Origin: CAWCTB01 sp963798275 | GTDB taxonomy: Bacteria; Acidobacteriota; Terriglobia; Terriglobales; Acidobacteriaceae | Length of the DNA stretch: 64,000 nucleotides | Reading direction: 5' to 3' | Assembly: GCA_963798275.1 (NCBI GenBank) | Contig: CAWCTB010000021.1 | Coordinates: 1-64,000, forward strand | Part shown: positions 46,525-54,890 of the stretch, one piece after another | Layout of the letters: each line of letters opens with the position of its first letter | Numbering within the stretch: the stretch's first letter is position 1 | The notes under the pieces: model-generated | Told to the model about the DNA's origin: nothing | The model's database searches: none | What the model saw: only the letters and a program-made list of their open reading frames with translations | Position numbers and translations under genes: made by a program

Positions 46525-46630
46525 ACGCCGGGCAGCGACGGCACGCTTAATCTCCGCGTCTGGCTACCTTGGCCGGCTTGCGCGCTTTTGCAACGCGGGC
46601 CGCCAGCGGCTTCTTGCCGGCCACCTTCTC

Positions 46631-47365
46631 TTAGACTCGCGGCAGCTTTGGACGCTCTTGGCGGCTTGTCGGCTTGGCCGCCGGTTCACCCGCCATCGGT
46701 AGGTCTTTCATCTCGGCCGCGCGCCACAGGTACCAGCACGCCACGCTGCGATAAGGACGCCACCGTTCGCCGTAGGCCAACAGCTCCTTGGGCTTGGGCA
46801 GCTCGGCCAACTTCTGCATCTTGGCAAAGCCCTTGCGCACGCCGTAGTCATCCACTGCCAGCACGTCGGGCCGTCCCAGCCGGAACAGCAGCAGCATCTC
46901 GACCGTCCAGCGCCCGATGCCCCGAACCTGCACCAGCCGCTCGATCAGCTCGTCGTCGCTCATCCGGTGCGCCTGGCGCACGCTGGGTACCACGCCCTCA
47001 ATCGTCTTGACGGCGAGGTCTTTGATGGCCAGCATCTTCGCCTGCGACAGTCCAGCGGAGCGCAGCAGCTCCGGCGACGCGGCAACAATCTGCTCTGGCG
47101 CAGGGAAGCGCGCTACCAGTCCGCGCCGTGTGCGGATGTGACCCGAGTTCTCGGGAAATAGAGCCTTCACCCGCCCGGTGATGGTCGCGGCCACCTTACC
47201 GTTGAGCTGTTGATAGATGATCGACTCCAGCAATGCTTCGAAGATGCTCTGGGTTGTTTCCATTCGCAGCCGGCATTCGCCGGATTTGGCGATGATGCGC
47301 GCCAGCTTGCGGTCAACCCGCGACAGGTGTTCGATAGCGGCGGTATGATCAAGTTTCTTCGGCAT
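46631..47365 (-). CDS. DNA-3-methyladenine glycosylase II-like, with in-frame stop before a basic tail
   Basis: A 244-residue HhH-GPD glycosylase excising alkylated purines. Visible are FEALLESIIYQQLNGKVAAT, the HhH motif LVQVRGIGRWTVEMLLLFRL and the catalytic Asp in DVLAVDDYGVRKGF. AlkA- or MpgII-type specificity is likely. The frame ends at a TAA (46,631), but the same frame continues beyond it for 27 codons as EKVAGKKPLAARVAKARKPA KVARRGD to a second stop at 46,547. This Lys/Ala-rich tail resembles DNA-binding tails, so the first stop is probably a recent mutation or a base error. Confidence 0.85.
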   Translation of the reverse strand: MPKKLDHTAAIEHLSRVDRKLARIIAKSGECRLRMETTQSIFEALLESIIYQQLNGKVAATITGRVKALFPENSGHIRTRRGLVARFPAPEQIVAASPELLRSAGLSQAKMLAIKDLAVKTIEGVVPSVRQAHRMSDDELIERLVQVRGIGRWTVEMLLLFRLGRPDVLAVDDYGVRKGFAKMQKLAELPKPKELLAYGERWRPYRSVACWYLWRAAEMKDLPMAGEPAAKPTSRQERPKLPRV

Positions 47366-47396
47366 AAAGTAACTTCTCTAAAGTTGTATGGGTACG

Positions 47397-47949
47397 TCAC
47401 TCCGCCTCCGGCTTCGAATCCGGTACCTCGCTCTCCAGCGCCATCAGCGTCTCGTCATCCACCTCCCACATCTTCAGAATGCCAAAGATAACCCGGCTGC
47501 CGAAGCCGGCGCGCACCAATGTGCGAAACACCCGCGCCGCCTCTTTCTGGTTCGCGGGCTTGCGGATGCGCTTACGCTGCAGGAACTGCCGCGCCAGTTG
47601 CTCTTCGTTCACGTCGTCGTAGGCCGTCCCCACCACTTTCTCGATGATGTCGCCATGTACGCCTTTGGCCTTCAGGTCCTGCACCACCCGCATGCGGCCG
47701 AACTTTTCGTTCTCTTTGCGGTAGCGCGAGTAAATCTCCGCGTAGTTGGTGTCGTTCAGATACTTGTGTTGTTTCAGGCGGGCGATGACGACATCGACCA
47801 GCAACTCGGCGAGCGGTTGTTCGCGCACCCGCTGGCGCATCAGGCGCTTCAGTTCGGCCACCGTGCGCATCTTCCGCCCCAGGGCCGCCAAGGGCGTACT
47901 CGTACAGCATCTCTTCGTCGTACACCTTGGTGCTGCGCTGGAACGCCAT
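47397..47949 (-). CDS. recX: Regulatory protein RecX, one frameshift
   Basis: It modulates RecA filaments. The product is about 184 residues of three-helix repeats: YEYALAALGRKMRTVAELKR, LRKRV-type MRQRVREQPLAELLVDVVIA, NYAEIYSRYRKENEKFGRMR, DLKAKGVHGDIIEKVVGTAY and NQKEAARVFRTLVRAGFGSR. The N-terminal MAFQRSTKVYDEEMLYEYAL lies in a different frame, with the break near 47,890. No recA is adjacent. Confidence 0.8.
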
Positions 47950-48123
47950 GAGGGAATTATAGGCGGCGTCGTGTGGGCCTTCACTTTACAAACATCGTAA
48001 CTTTCTTACAAAGCTACCCGAAAGTGCCTTGATCCTGCATCGTGCCTGCTGTACTGTTCTTTCACTTTCGTCACGTCCACGTAACAACTTGCGGGTTTCG
48101 TTTCCTCCGCCACTGGGAGACTT

Positions 48124-49818
48124 ATGTTTCGCAAAGGTTTTGCCTTTCTGCCGCTGGCCGTTCTTGTGCTCCTCGCATTGCCTTCCCGCGCGGACAACTT
48201 CAAGGCCTGCTCGAACAACGAGATGCAGGACCCGAACGCTCTGCCCGGTTCCGCGCTCTGCTACCCGACCTGCAAGCCGGGATACGTGGGAACGGGCCCC
48301 GTTTGCTATTCCGATTGTCCCGACGGCTATTCCGATGACGGTGTCATCTGCCGCAAGAACGCCATCATCACTGCCAAGGATTCCTATGGCCGCGGCGCTG
48401 GCTCTCCCATGGGATGCGGATCGGGCAAGGAAAAGGACGGCGCCCTCTGCTATCCGGCATGCAAGAGCGGGTATTACGGCGTGGGCCCGGTGTGCTGGCA
48501 ACACTGCGACTCCGGCTACCGTGACGATGGGGCCAGTTGCTACAAGAGCATCGCTCACTGGTATTTCAAAGATACCTATGGCCGCGGCGCCGGCAGCCCG
48601 CTGAATTCCTGCGGCTCCGGCGAGGAACAGAACGGGCAACTGTGCTATCCCAAGTGCAAGTCGGGGTATTCGGGCGCGGGCCCCGTTTGCTGGGCTTCCT
48701 GCGCCAGTGGCTTCCACGATGACGGAGCGACCTGCCGCAAAGATGCCGACATCTTCGCCAAAAGCTCCTATGGCCGAAGCGCTGGTCACGTGCCTTCGAG
48801 CTGCGACACCAAGAGCTTTACCCGGATGGTCACTTCCACCACCAAGCAACCCTTTACCATGGTCATCTCCGGCGACGTGCAGCTTCCCTGGTGGCAGATT
48901 GCCGACGCCAACAGTGGCAGCGGCGAGGGCAGCGATCCCAATTGCAACAGCGATGCCTGCGTGAAAACCAAGGCCATCGCCATGAACGAATATCTGATAA
49001 CCGCGATCGCCAACATTCAAACTCTGAAAACCTGGCCCAACAGTCCCCTGCTGACCAAGGGAGCGGGCAGCAAGATCACCACGCCGGTGGGCCTCATCAT
49101 CAACGGCGATCTCACGGCCTATTTCCATCCGGACGAGGAAGAACTCTATCGGCAGTTCTACCACACCCAATTCACCCTGCCGGTTTACCCGGGCCTGGGA
49201 AATCATGACTACTCGAACAATGTTAAAACCGATACCAGCGGCGACCAGGGTTGCGCCGATAATGTCTGCGCCAACCGTGCCATCAAGTACATGAAATCGA
49301 TGATCAACTGCAGCTCGGAAACCAACTTCCCCGCGGCCCAGATGACCGGCTACGACGATGGCAGCATGGCCTACTCCTTCGAGATCGGCAAATACCACTT
49401 CGTGCAGCTCAACTTCTATCCTGGGTACACCAAGAAGGAAATATCGGTCACTTCGTCGAATGACTGGCTCAAGAAAGATCTGGCCACCGCGACCAAGGCG
49501 GGCAAGCGCATCGTTATTAACCTGCATACCAACGACAGCGAGGCATGGCTCGACAATGACTTCCTTGCGGCGATTCGGAACCAGAATGTCGTGGCCATCT
49601 TTGGCGCGCACATCCATCCTTACTCGGGATTCATGCAATACGTTTCGAATGGCACGAATTCCCACATACCGTTCATTCGCAGCGGCGCGCCCCACTTCAA
49701 CCGCTTCATGCTGGTGCAATTTGGCGATGACTATTTCAATTTTGCGATCCTGAGCGACGTCAATGGGGTCCCGGCTTTCGTGAGCACCACCGACTCGAAG
49801 TATCTGGGGACGTATTAG
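48124..49818 (+). CDS. Secreted metallophosphoesterase with three N-terminal Cys-rich repeats
   Basis: A 564-residue protein. Residues 1-23 are a signal peptide (FLPLAVLVLLALPSRAD). Three tandem repeats of about 64 residues follow (C29-, C98- and C163-based), each with six Cys spaced C-x10/16-C-x3-C-x10-C-x3-C-x10-C and the text LCYPxCKxGYxGxGPVCW then DDGxxC and YGRGAGS. From about residue 240 comes a calcineurin-like phosphoesterase. The GDVQ at 250-253 stands in for DxH. LIINGDLTAYF (325-335), GLGNHDY (357-363), INLHTND (465-471) and FGAHIHPYSG (493-502) supply the metal ligands. Family members hydrolyse phosphomono- or diesters, and the substrate is unknown. The repeats recall Cys-rich modules of ciliate and oomycete proteins. 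The frame is intact and the gene stands alone. Confidence 0.85.
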   Translation: MFRKGFAFLPLAVLVLLALPSRADNFKACSNNEMQDPNALPGSALCYPTCKPGYVGTGPVCYSDCPDGYSDDGVICRKNAIITAKDSYGRGAGSPMGCGSGKEKDGALCYPACKSGYYGVGPVCWQHCDSGYRDDGASCYKSIAHWYFKDTYGRGAGSPLNSCGSGEEQNGQLCYPKCKSGYSGAGPVCWASCASGFHDDGATCRKDADIFAKSSYGRSAGHVPSSCDTKSFTRMVTSTTKQPFTMVISGDVQLPWWQIADANSGSGEGSDPNCNSDACVKTKAIAMNEYLITAIANIQTLKTWPNSPLLTKGAGSKITTPVGLIINGDLTAYFHPDEEELYRQFYHTQFTLPVYPGLGNHDYSNNVKTDTSGDQGCADNVCANRAIKYMKSMINCSSETNFPAAQMTGYDDGSMAYSFEIGKYHFVQLNFYPGYTKKEISVTSSNDWLKKDLATATKAGKRIVINLHTNDSEAWLDNDFLAAIRNQNVVAIFGAHIHPYSGFMQYVSNGTNSHIPFIRSGAPHFNRFMLVQFGDDYFNFAILSDVNGVPAFVSTTDSKYLGTY

Positions 49819-49918
49819 GCCAGCGTTTCTGGCCGCTGCGGGTCTGGCCCCTGCTGCGACTGGCCTAGCCAGTACCCACTTCCGCCCTTTACACTGTCGC
49901 CGACCTCTGGCAGAGTAA

Positions 49919-51472
49919 ATGGTGGAAACCCAATCGATCGTCGTCCTCGACTTCGGCTCGCAGTACACGCAGCTCATCGCGCGCCGCATCCGCGAACAAA
50001 ACGTCTTCTCCGTTGTCCTCCCGTGTACCGCTCCGCTGGAAGAAATTCAGGGCTATTCGCCTGCCGGCATTATCCTTTCCGGCGGCCCCTGCTCGGTTTA
50101 CGACGAAGACGCGCCTCCGGCGGATGAGCGGGTGCTGCATCTCGGACTGCCGGTGCTGGGCATCTGCTACGGCCTGCACTTCATGACCCAGAAGCTGGGC
50201 GGCAAGGTGCGCCCCGGCGACAAGCGCGAGTACGGACACGCCCAGGTCGAATTGCTGCACACCGATTCCTCGCTCTTCAAGGGGCTCGAAGGCCCGCTCG
50301 CCGTCTGGATGTCGCACGGCGACGAAGCCGAAGAACTGCCGCCTGGCTTCGAACTGATCGCGAAGACATCCAACGCTGTCGCCGCCATCGAGAATCCCGC
50401 GCAGAAGTATTGGGCCGTCCAGTTCCATCCCGAAGTGCACCACACCAGGCAGGGGACCGCCATCCTGCGTAACTTCGTCTTCGACATCTGCGGCGTGAAG
50501 CCCAACTGGACCCCGCAGCGCTTCATCGACGAAACCGTGGCCAACATTCGCAAGCAAGTCGGCGGCGGGCGCGTCATCTGCGGGCTCTCGGGCGGCGTCG
50601 ATTCTTCGGTTGCGGCCGTCCTGGTGCATCGCGCCATCGGCGATCAGCTCACCTGCATCTTCGTCAACAACGGCGTGCTGCGCAAAAACGAATTCGCCAG
50701 CGTGCAGAAAAACCTGCGCGACAAGCTTGGCCTCAACCTCGATGCGGTCGATGCCACCGAACGCTTCCTCACCAAACTCGCCGGCATTTCCGAGCCGGAG
50801 AAGAAGCGCAAGATCATCGGCAACGAGTTCATCGTGGTCTTCGAGCAGGAGGCGCACCGCATCGAGCAGTTGCAGGGCAGGGTGGAATGGCTGGTGCAGG
50901 GCACGCTCTATCCCGACGTCATCGAGTCGATCTCGGTTCGCGGCCCGTCGCAGACCATCAAGAGCCATCACAACGTCGGTGGCCTGCCCGAGGTGATGAA
51001 GCTCAAGCTGATCGAGCCGCTCAAAGACCTGTTCAAGGACGAAGTCCGCAAGATCGGCCGCGACCTTGGCATGCCCGAAGACATTTTGCAGCGCCAGCCC
51101 TTCCCCGGCCCCGGACTGGCCGTGCGCATCCTGGGCGAAGTGACCGCCGAACGCGTCGCGCTGCTACAGGAGGCCGACGACATCGTCGTCAGCGAGATCA
51201 AGAAGGCGGAGCTCTATACCAAAATTTGGCAGTCGTTCGCAGTGTTGCTGCCGGTGATGTCGGTCGGCGTGATGGGCGACCAGCGCACCTACGCCTACAC
51301 CTGCGCCATCCGCGCCGTGAACTCCGAAGACGGCATGACCGCCGACTGGGTTCCGCTGCCTTATGAAGTGCTGAAGACCATCTCCAGCCGGATCGTGAAC
51401 GAGGTAAAGGGCATCAACCGCGTGGTGTACGACATAACGTCGAAGCCGCCGGGAACGATTGAGTGGGAATAG
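49919..51472 (+). CDS. guaA: GMP synthase (glutamine-hydrolysing)
   Basis: It converts XMP to GMP with glutamine and ATP. The glutamine amidotransferase domain (about 1-195) has SIVVLDFGSQYTQLIARRIR, GLPVLGICYGLHFMTQKLGG (nucleophile Cys) and WAVQFHPEVHHT (His/Glu). The ATP-pyrophosphatase domain has VICGLSGGVDSSVAAVLVHR (P-loop SGGVDSS). The dimerisation domain contains SHHNVGGLPEVMKLKLIEPL and RQPFPGPGLAVRILGEV, and the protein ends VVYDITSKPPGTIEWE. 517 residues, frame intact. Its 3' end is a classical island integration site; nothing foreign follows here, so this copy is unoccupied. Confidence 0.96.
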   Translation: MVETQSIVVLDFGSQYTQLIARRIREQNVFSVVLPCTAPLEEIQGYSPAGIILSGGPCSVYDEDAPPADERVLHLGLPVLGICYGLHFMTQKLGGKVRPGDKREYGHAQVELLHTDSSLFKGLEGPLAVWMSHGDEAEELPPGFELIAKTSNAVAAIENPAQKYWAVQFHPEVHHTRQGTAILRNFVFDICGVKPNWTPQRFIDETVANIRKQVGGGRVICGLSGGVDSSVAAVLVHRAIGDQLTCIFVNNGVLRKNEFASVQKNLRDKLGLNLDAVDATERFLTKLAGISEPEKKRKIIGNEFIVVFEQEAHRIEQLQGRVEWLVQGTLYPDVIESISVRGPSQTIKSHHNVGGLPEVMKLKLIEPLKDLFKDEVRKIGRDLGMPEDILQRQPFPGPGLAVRILGEVTAERVALLQEADDIVVSEIKKAELYTKIWQSFAVLLPVMSVGVMGDQRTYAYTCAIRAVNSEDGMTADWVPLPYEVLKTISSRIVNEVKGINRVVYDITSKPPGTIEWE

Positions 51473-51526
51473 CTATTAACCAGCCCGTCAGCCACCGACT
51501 CTTAGCTCCGAAAAGCTGAGGAACAA

Positions 51527-52309
51527 ATGCGAACGAGTTCGTTGATGCTTTCAGCCGTGCTGTCCGTCTACGCACTCTCAGCCGTCGCGCAAGTAGCCGT
51601 GGAAATCAGCGAGCCCGAAGTCGCGCAACACCGGCTCGGGCCCCCGCATGTGCTGCGGATTCCACCCTCGGTCAGGCAGGCTTGGCCACCGCGATACGTC
51701 AAGCTTGCAATGCTGGTCGTGGCAGACGGTTCCGTGCTCTCGGCTCGTCCAGTCTCAGGAGATGAGTTGTACTATTCCGAAGCTTCTCGCCTCGCCATGG
51801 GTTGGAAATACACTCCGTTTGAGCGAGGAGGCTCTCCGGTGATTGCGAAGTTCGAAGAATCCGTGAGTATTTTGCCGCCCGAGAAAAGACCCGTCACTCC
51901 AGTGTCGTTTCCTGACATAGCTGACTGGAAATCGTTGCGCATTACGCTGGACCGCAGCGCTTGTTTCGGATCATGTCCCGACTACTCGCTGGAAGTACAT
52001 GGCGATGGCAAGGTGTTCTACAGCGGACGAAGTTTCGTGAAGTATCGCGACGCTCATAGCGGCAGGATCTCCGCCAGTGCGGTGCGCGAGATTGTGTCCG
52101 CGTTTCGCGCGGCCGACTTTTTTTGGCTTATGCCGGAGTACGCAGCCGGCATTACCGACTTGCCTATGTACACAACCTCCATCTCATTTGACGGCAAAAA
52201 GATGTCGGTGAGGGACTATGCTGGGCAGATCGCGGGCATGCCGCTCGCGGTGGAGGATGTGGAGAACACGATCGACCGGCTAGCCGGCCCGGAGTCGTGG
52301 ATACACTAG
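51527..52309 (+). CDS. Secreted TonB-C-like plus DUF6438 protein
   Basis: A 260-residue protein with a signal peptide (LMLSAVLSVYALSAVAQ). Residues about 45-115 resemble a TonB C-terminal domain (RIPPSVRQAWPPRYVKLAML, VVADGSVLSARPVSGD, ASRLAMGWKYTPFERGGSPV). Residues about 140-258 match DUF6438: LRITLDRSACFGSCPDYSLE (R-x2-CFG-CP-Y), FYSGRSFVKYRDAHSGRIS, FRAADFFWLM and SVRDYAGQIAGMPLAVEDVE. The function is unknown. It probably acts in the periplasm; no TonB transmembrane anchor with a Pro-rich linker is present. Confidence 0.65.
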   Translation: MRTSSLMLSAVLSVYALSAVAQVAVEISEPEVAQHRLGPPHVLRIPPSVRQAWPPRYVKLAMLVVADGSVLSARPVSGDELYYSEASRLAMGWKYTPFERGGSPVIAKFEESVSILPPEKRPVTPVSFPDIADWKSLRITLDRSACFGSCPDYSLEVHGDGKVFYSGRSFVKYRDAHSGRISASAVREIVSAFRAADFFWLMPEYAAGITDLPMYTTSISFDGKKMSVRDYAGQIAGMPLAVEDVENTIDRLAGPESWIH

Positions 52310-52402
52310 TCAAGCCAAACTCGGATCAGAAATGAGTATGGGCCCGCAATTGCCCGCCTTTTGCCATTTGGCATCACCCTTTGGGCCGTGATGCGGCCTT
52401 AG

Positions 52403-52759
52403 CTACGGCTGACCGATATCGCAACCCAGAGAGAAGCGCAGCGCGGCACAGATTTCGTTCATTCGTGGCGAACTCAGGCGGGCTACACGCTTCCCCAACC
52501 GCTCCTGGGAGACGGTGATCGCGTTGTGGAGGTTCACCGCGCACGACCCCTTCATGCCGTCGTCTTCATTCAGGACGACCTCGGACGGCACGCCGCGGAT
52601 CGTGGACGTGATGGGAGCGACGGTGACGGTGGATAGATATACGATCGCGCTGTCACGGGTAAGTACAACTACCGGCCGCTTCTTGTCAGGAGCGGCGAAG
52701 TTGTACAGGCGGACATCTCCACGGGCTATTCTGCCGGCCACGCTGACTCCGCTTCCCAC
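52403..52759 (-). CDS. mazF: MazF/PemK-family toxin
   Basis: A 112-118-residue endoribonuclease-type toxin: ARGDVRLYNFAAPDKKRPVV (R-G-D-x-x and K-R-P-V-V motifs), VYLSTVTVAPITSTIRGVPS and VNLHNAITVSQERLGKRVAR. The gene overlaps the end of the antitoxin: the start is a GTG at 52,759 (34-base overlap) or a GTG at 52,741 (16-base overlap). MazF proteins cleave mRNA or tRNA at short motifs; the target here is unknown. Confidence 0.85.
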   Translation of the reverse strand: MGSGVSVAGRIARGDVRLYNFAAPDKKRPVVVLTRDSAIVYLSTVTVAPITSTIRGVPSEVVLNEDDGMKGSCAVNLHNAITVSQERLGKRVARLSSPRMNEICAALRFSLGCDIGQP

Positions 52760-52959
52760 AGATGCGCTTCATCCTTCGCCTGCGGTTGCCTCGCATAGCC
52801 TTCCCGGTCGCGCTCTTCCCGGGCTCGTACTTCGAGTTTCCGAAGATGCTCCCGCAGTGCCTCGCGCACCAATGCGGAACGGTTCCGTTTGGTCCGGCGC
52901 GCGGCTCGATCGGTGGCCTGCAGAAGCTTCTTATCTAAGACAATCTGGACTATCTCCAT
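52726..52959 (-). CDS. Ribbon-helix-helix antitoxin of the MazF pair
   Basis: A 77-residue protein beginning MEIVQIVLDKKLLQATDRAA, then RRTKRNRSALVREALREHLR (the ribbon-helix-helix core). A charged C-terminus (REERDREGYARQPQAKDEAH) probably binds the toxin. The ATG at 52,959 is preferred over an in-frame GTG at 52,977 because the latter lies inside the operator palindrome. GGAG upstream can serve as ribosome-binding site. It should repress the operon by binding the 18-bp palindrome immediately upstream. Confidence 0.8.
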   Translation of the reverse strand: MEIVQIVLDKKLLQATDRAARRTKRNRSALVREALREHLRKLEVRAREERDREGYARQPQAKDEAHLWEAESAWPAE

Positions 52960-52960
52960 C

Positions 52961-52991
52961 TGTGGAGTATACTCCACAGTCTACTCCACAC
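52961..52991. promoter_or_regulatory. Operator palindrome of the RHH-MazF operon
   Basis: TGTGGAGTATACTCCACA (52,961-52,978) is a perfect 18-bp palindrome ending one base before the antitoxin ATG. A further half-site TACTCCACA follows at 52,983-52,991. Symmetric sites of this kind are typical binding sites of ribbon-helix-helix antitoxins. Confidence 0.7.
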
Positions 52992-53090
52992 GCGCGGCGT
53001 GACCTGGTTTCCTCATGCCATGCTGCCACTATGGGTTGAGGTTGGGCGCTTCCTGTTCGGTGAACTACGTTCACCAGCTTCTTTTCCGCC

Positions 53091-54425
53091 CTACTTCATC
53101 AACTCCATCACCGCCGAACTCATCGAGATCACCCCCGTTCGGATCGTCGGCTCGGGCAGCGGCGCGAACAAACTCGAATGTAGCGATGGCAGCGGCTGTC
53201 CGGTTCTCTTGCTCTCCGCCATCTTCTCCGGCGAAACCGCGCCTACCCGCAGCATGAACACCGGAATCTGACGGTTTGGCAAGCCGAACAGGCCGAAGTC
53301 CTCGCTCGCCATCTCAGGATGGGTACCCACCACCACGTTGTCCGCCCCCAGCACGCGCACGAACACCGGCGTCAGCGTGGCCGCAAGCTTCGGGTCGTTA
53401 TAGGTCACCGGCACACCTTCCTCTTCATGATTGATGACAATCGGCGCGCGGTTCTCGGGAACGCCCGCTGCCAGCGCCACGCCTTGCGCTGTGCGGGTCA
53501 GGTCAGCCAGGATGTTGCTCTTCACCTGGTCGCTAAATGTCCGAATCGTCAGCAGCATCGTGACCTGGTCGGGGATGATGTTGCGCTTCGTTCCGCCATG
53601 AATCGAGCCTACCGTGACCACCGCCGGCTCCTGCGGCGGCGTTTGCCGGCTCACGATGGTCTGGATCGCGTTGATGAACTGCGCCGACATCACCACCGGA
53701 TCTTTTGTCGCCTCCGGCCTCGCGCCGTGTCCGCCCAACCCGCGCATGATCACGTCGACCGACGCCGAGCCCGCTAACACAGGGCCGCTGATCACTCCGA
53801 CTTTGCCCGCCTCCAGAGTCGCGTCATCGTGCATGGCGAGCGCGTAGTCGGGCTTGCCGAAGCGCGAGTACAGGTCGTCGGCCAGCATGGCGCGGGCGCC
53901 GTCCACGCGCTCTTCGGACGGCTGCCCGATCAGCATGAGCGTCCCATGCCATTTGTTCTTCATCTCTACCAGCGTGCGTGCTGTCCCGATCATGCTGGTG
54001 ACGTGAATGTCGTGCCCACAGGCGTGCATCACGCCCACATCGTCGCCGGCTTCGTTCTTCGAGCGCGCTTTGCTGGCGTACGGCAGCCCAGTTTTCTCCT
54101 CCACCGGCAGCGCGTCCATGTCAGTTCGCACCAGCACCGTTGGACCGTTGCCGTTCTTCAGGATGGCGACTACTCCGTACGCTTGCGTGCCATCTGCATA
54201 CTTGCCCACGTGTTCGGTGACGCTATACCCCGCCTTGCGCAGCTCCGACGCGAGAAGCTCCGAGGTCTGCTGTTCCTGGTGCGACAGCTCGGGGTGCTCG
54301 TGCAGGTTCTTGTAGGTAGACACCAGGCCGGGCAGTTGCGCATTGACCACCGAAGCAACATCCTGGGCATAAACCGGCAGACACAAGCAACTGCAGACCG
54401 CCAGGGCGGCAGCCATTGTTCTCAT
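53091..54425 (-). CDS. Secreted M20-family amidohydrolase/peptidase
   Basis: A 444-residue protein with a signal peptide (MAAALAVCSCLCLPVYAQ). The metal centre is GPTVLVRTDMDALPVEE (Asp), GVMHACGHDIHVT (Cys/His pair of the HipO-type motif), LIGQPSEERVDG (Glu-Glu) and the dimerisation-domain His in GLGGHGARPEATKDPVVMSA. The closest described types are hippurate hydrolase, IAA-amino-acid hydrolase and AmhX. The periplasmic location suggests peptide or acyl-amino-acid scavenging. The longer upstream frame lacks a signal-like start, so ATG 54,425 is used. Confidence 0.88.
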   Translation of the reverse strand: MRTMAAALAVCSCLCLPVYAQDVASVVNAQLPGLVSTYKNLHEHPELSHQEQQTSELLASELRKAGYSVTEHVGKYADGTQAYGVVAILKNGNGPTVLVRTDMDALPVEEKTGLPYASKARSKNEAGDDVGVMHACGHDIHVTSMIGTARTLVEMKNKWHGTLMLIGQPSEERVDGARAMLADDLYSRFGKPDYALAMHDDATLEAGKVGVISGPVLAGSASVDVIMRGLGGHGARPEATKDPVVMSAQFINAIQTIVSRQTPPQEPAVVTVGSIHGGTKRNIIPDQVTMLLTIRTFSDQVKSNILADLTRTAQGVALAAGVPENRAPIVINHEEEGVPVTYNDPKLAATLTPVFVRVLGADNVVVGTHPEMASEDFGLFGLPNRQIPVFMLRVGAVSPEKMAESKRTGQPLPSLHSSLFAPLPEPTIRTGVISMSSAVMELMK

Positions 54426-54507
54426 GGGTTTCTCCTGTAGTGATGGCAAGTGGGTAATGGTAACGCAAGCAAGCCTCTTCATCAGAGCCGAGACAAGGAA
54501 AGCAGCG

Positions 54508-54879
54508 TCAGAGTCTCTGTCGCCGCTCCATCAGGATGGCGATGGGCACTGCCAGAGGCACCAGCAGAATCATCGAGTACCGCCGGTACCGGCGAAAGGA
54601 TTCGGGCCTATTCTGCAGCTCTTCCTCGACCTCGGTCAGCGCGCTCTCGCGGCGAACCATTGCGACGGCGTACGTCAGCAGCGGCGCGTAGTTAACAGCC
54701 AGCAGGAGGAAGTACGCTCCGGCGAGCAGTTGCCAGGTTGAGTGCGCTCGAAGTCCCGCCCGGAGGCTCAGCGCTCCCAGCCCAATCATCAAGACAACAC
54801 CAAAGCCGAACTCAGCCAGAATGAACTTCGGGCCAAGCCCGGCAATGTCGAGCGCCACCAGCTTGCGGATACTGATCAA
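54508..54879 (-). CDS. Small integral membrane protein, unknown
   Basis: The 123-residue product has three hydrophobic segments (ILAEFGFGVVLMIGLGALSL, WQLLAGAYFLLLAVNYAPLL, MILLVPLAVPIAILM), separated by a charged loop (RRESALTEVEEELQNRPESF). The start is a TTG at 54,879. No family recognised. It starts 12 bases after the methyltransferase/MTHFR stop on the same strand, so they may be co-transcribed. Confidence 0.55.
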   Translation of the reverse strand: MISIRKLVALDIAGLGPKFILAEFGFGVVLMIGLGALSLRAGLRAHSTWQLLAGAYFLLLAVNYAPLLTYAVAMVRRESALTEVEEELQNRPESFRRYRRYSMILLVPLAVPIAILMERRQRL

Positions 54880-54890
54880 GTCTCAGAGCT

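Noticed and set aside
47986..49989. A 667-codon minus-strand open frame
   Set aside because: It is antisense to the metallophosphoesterase, whose motifs, signal peptide and Cys repeats are unambiguous; the reverse frame has no family features.
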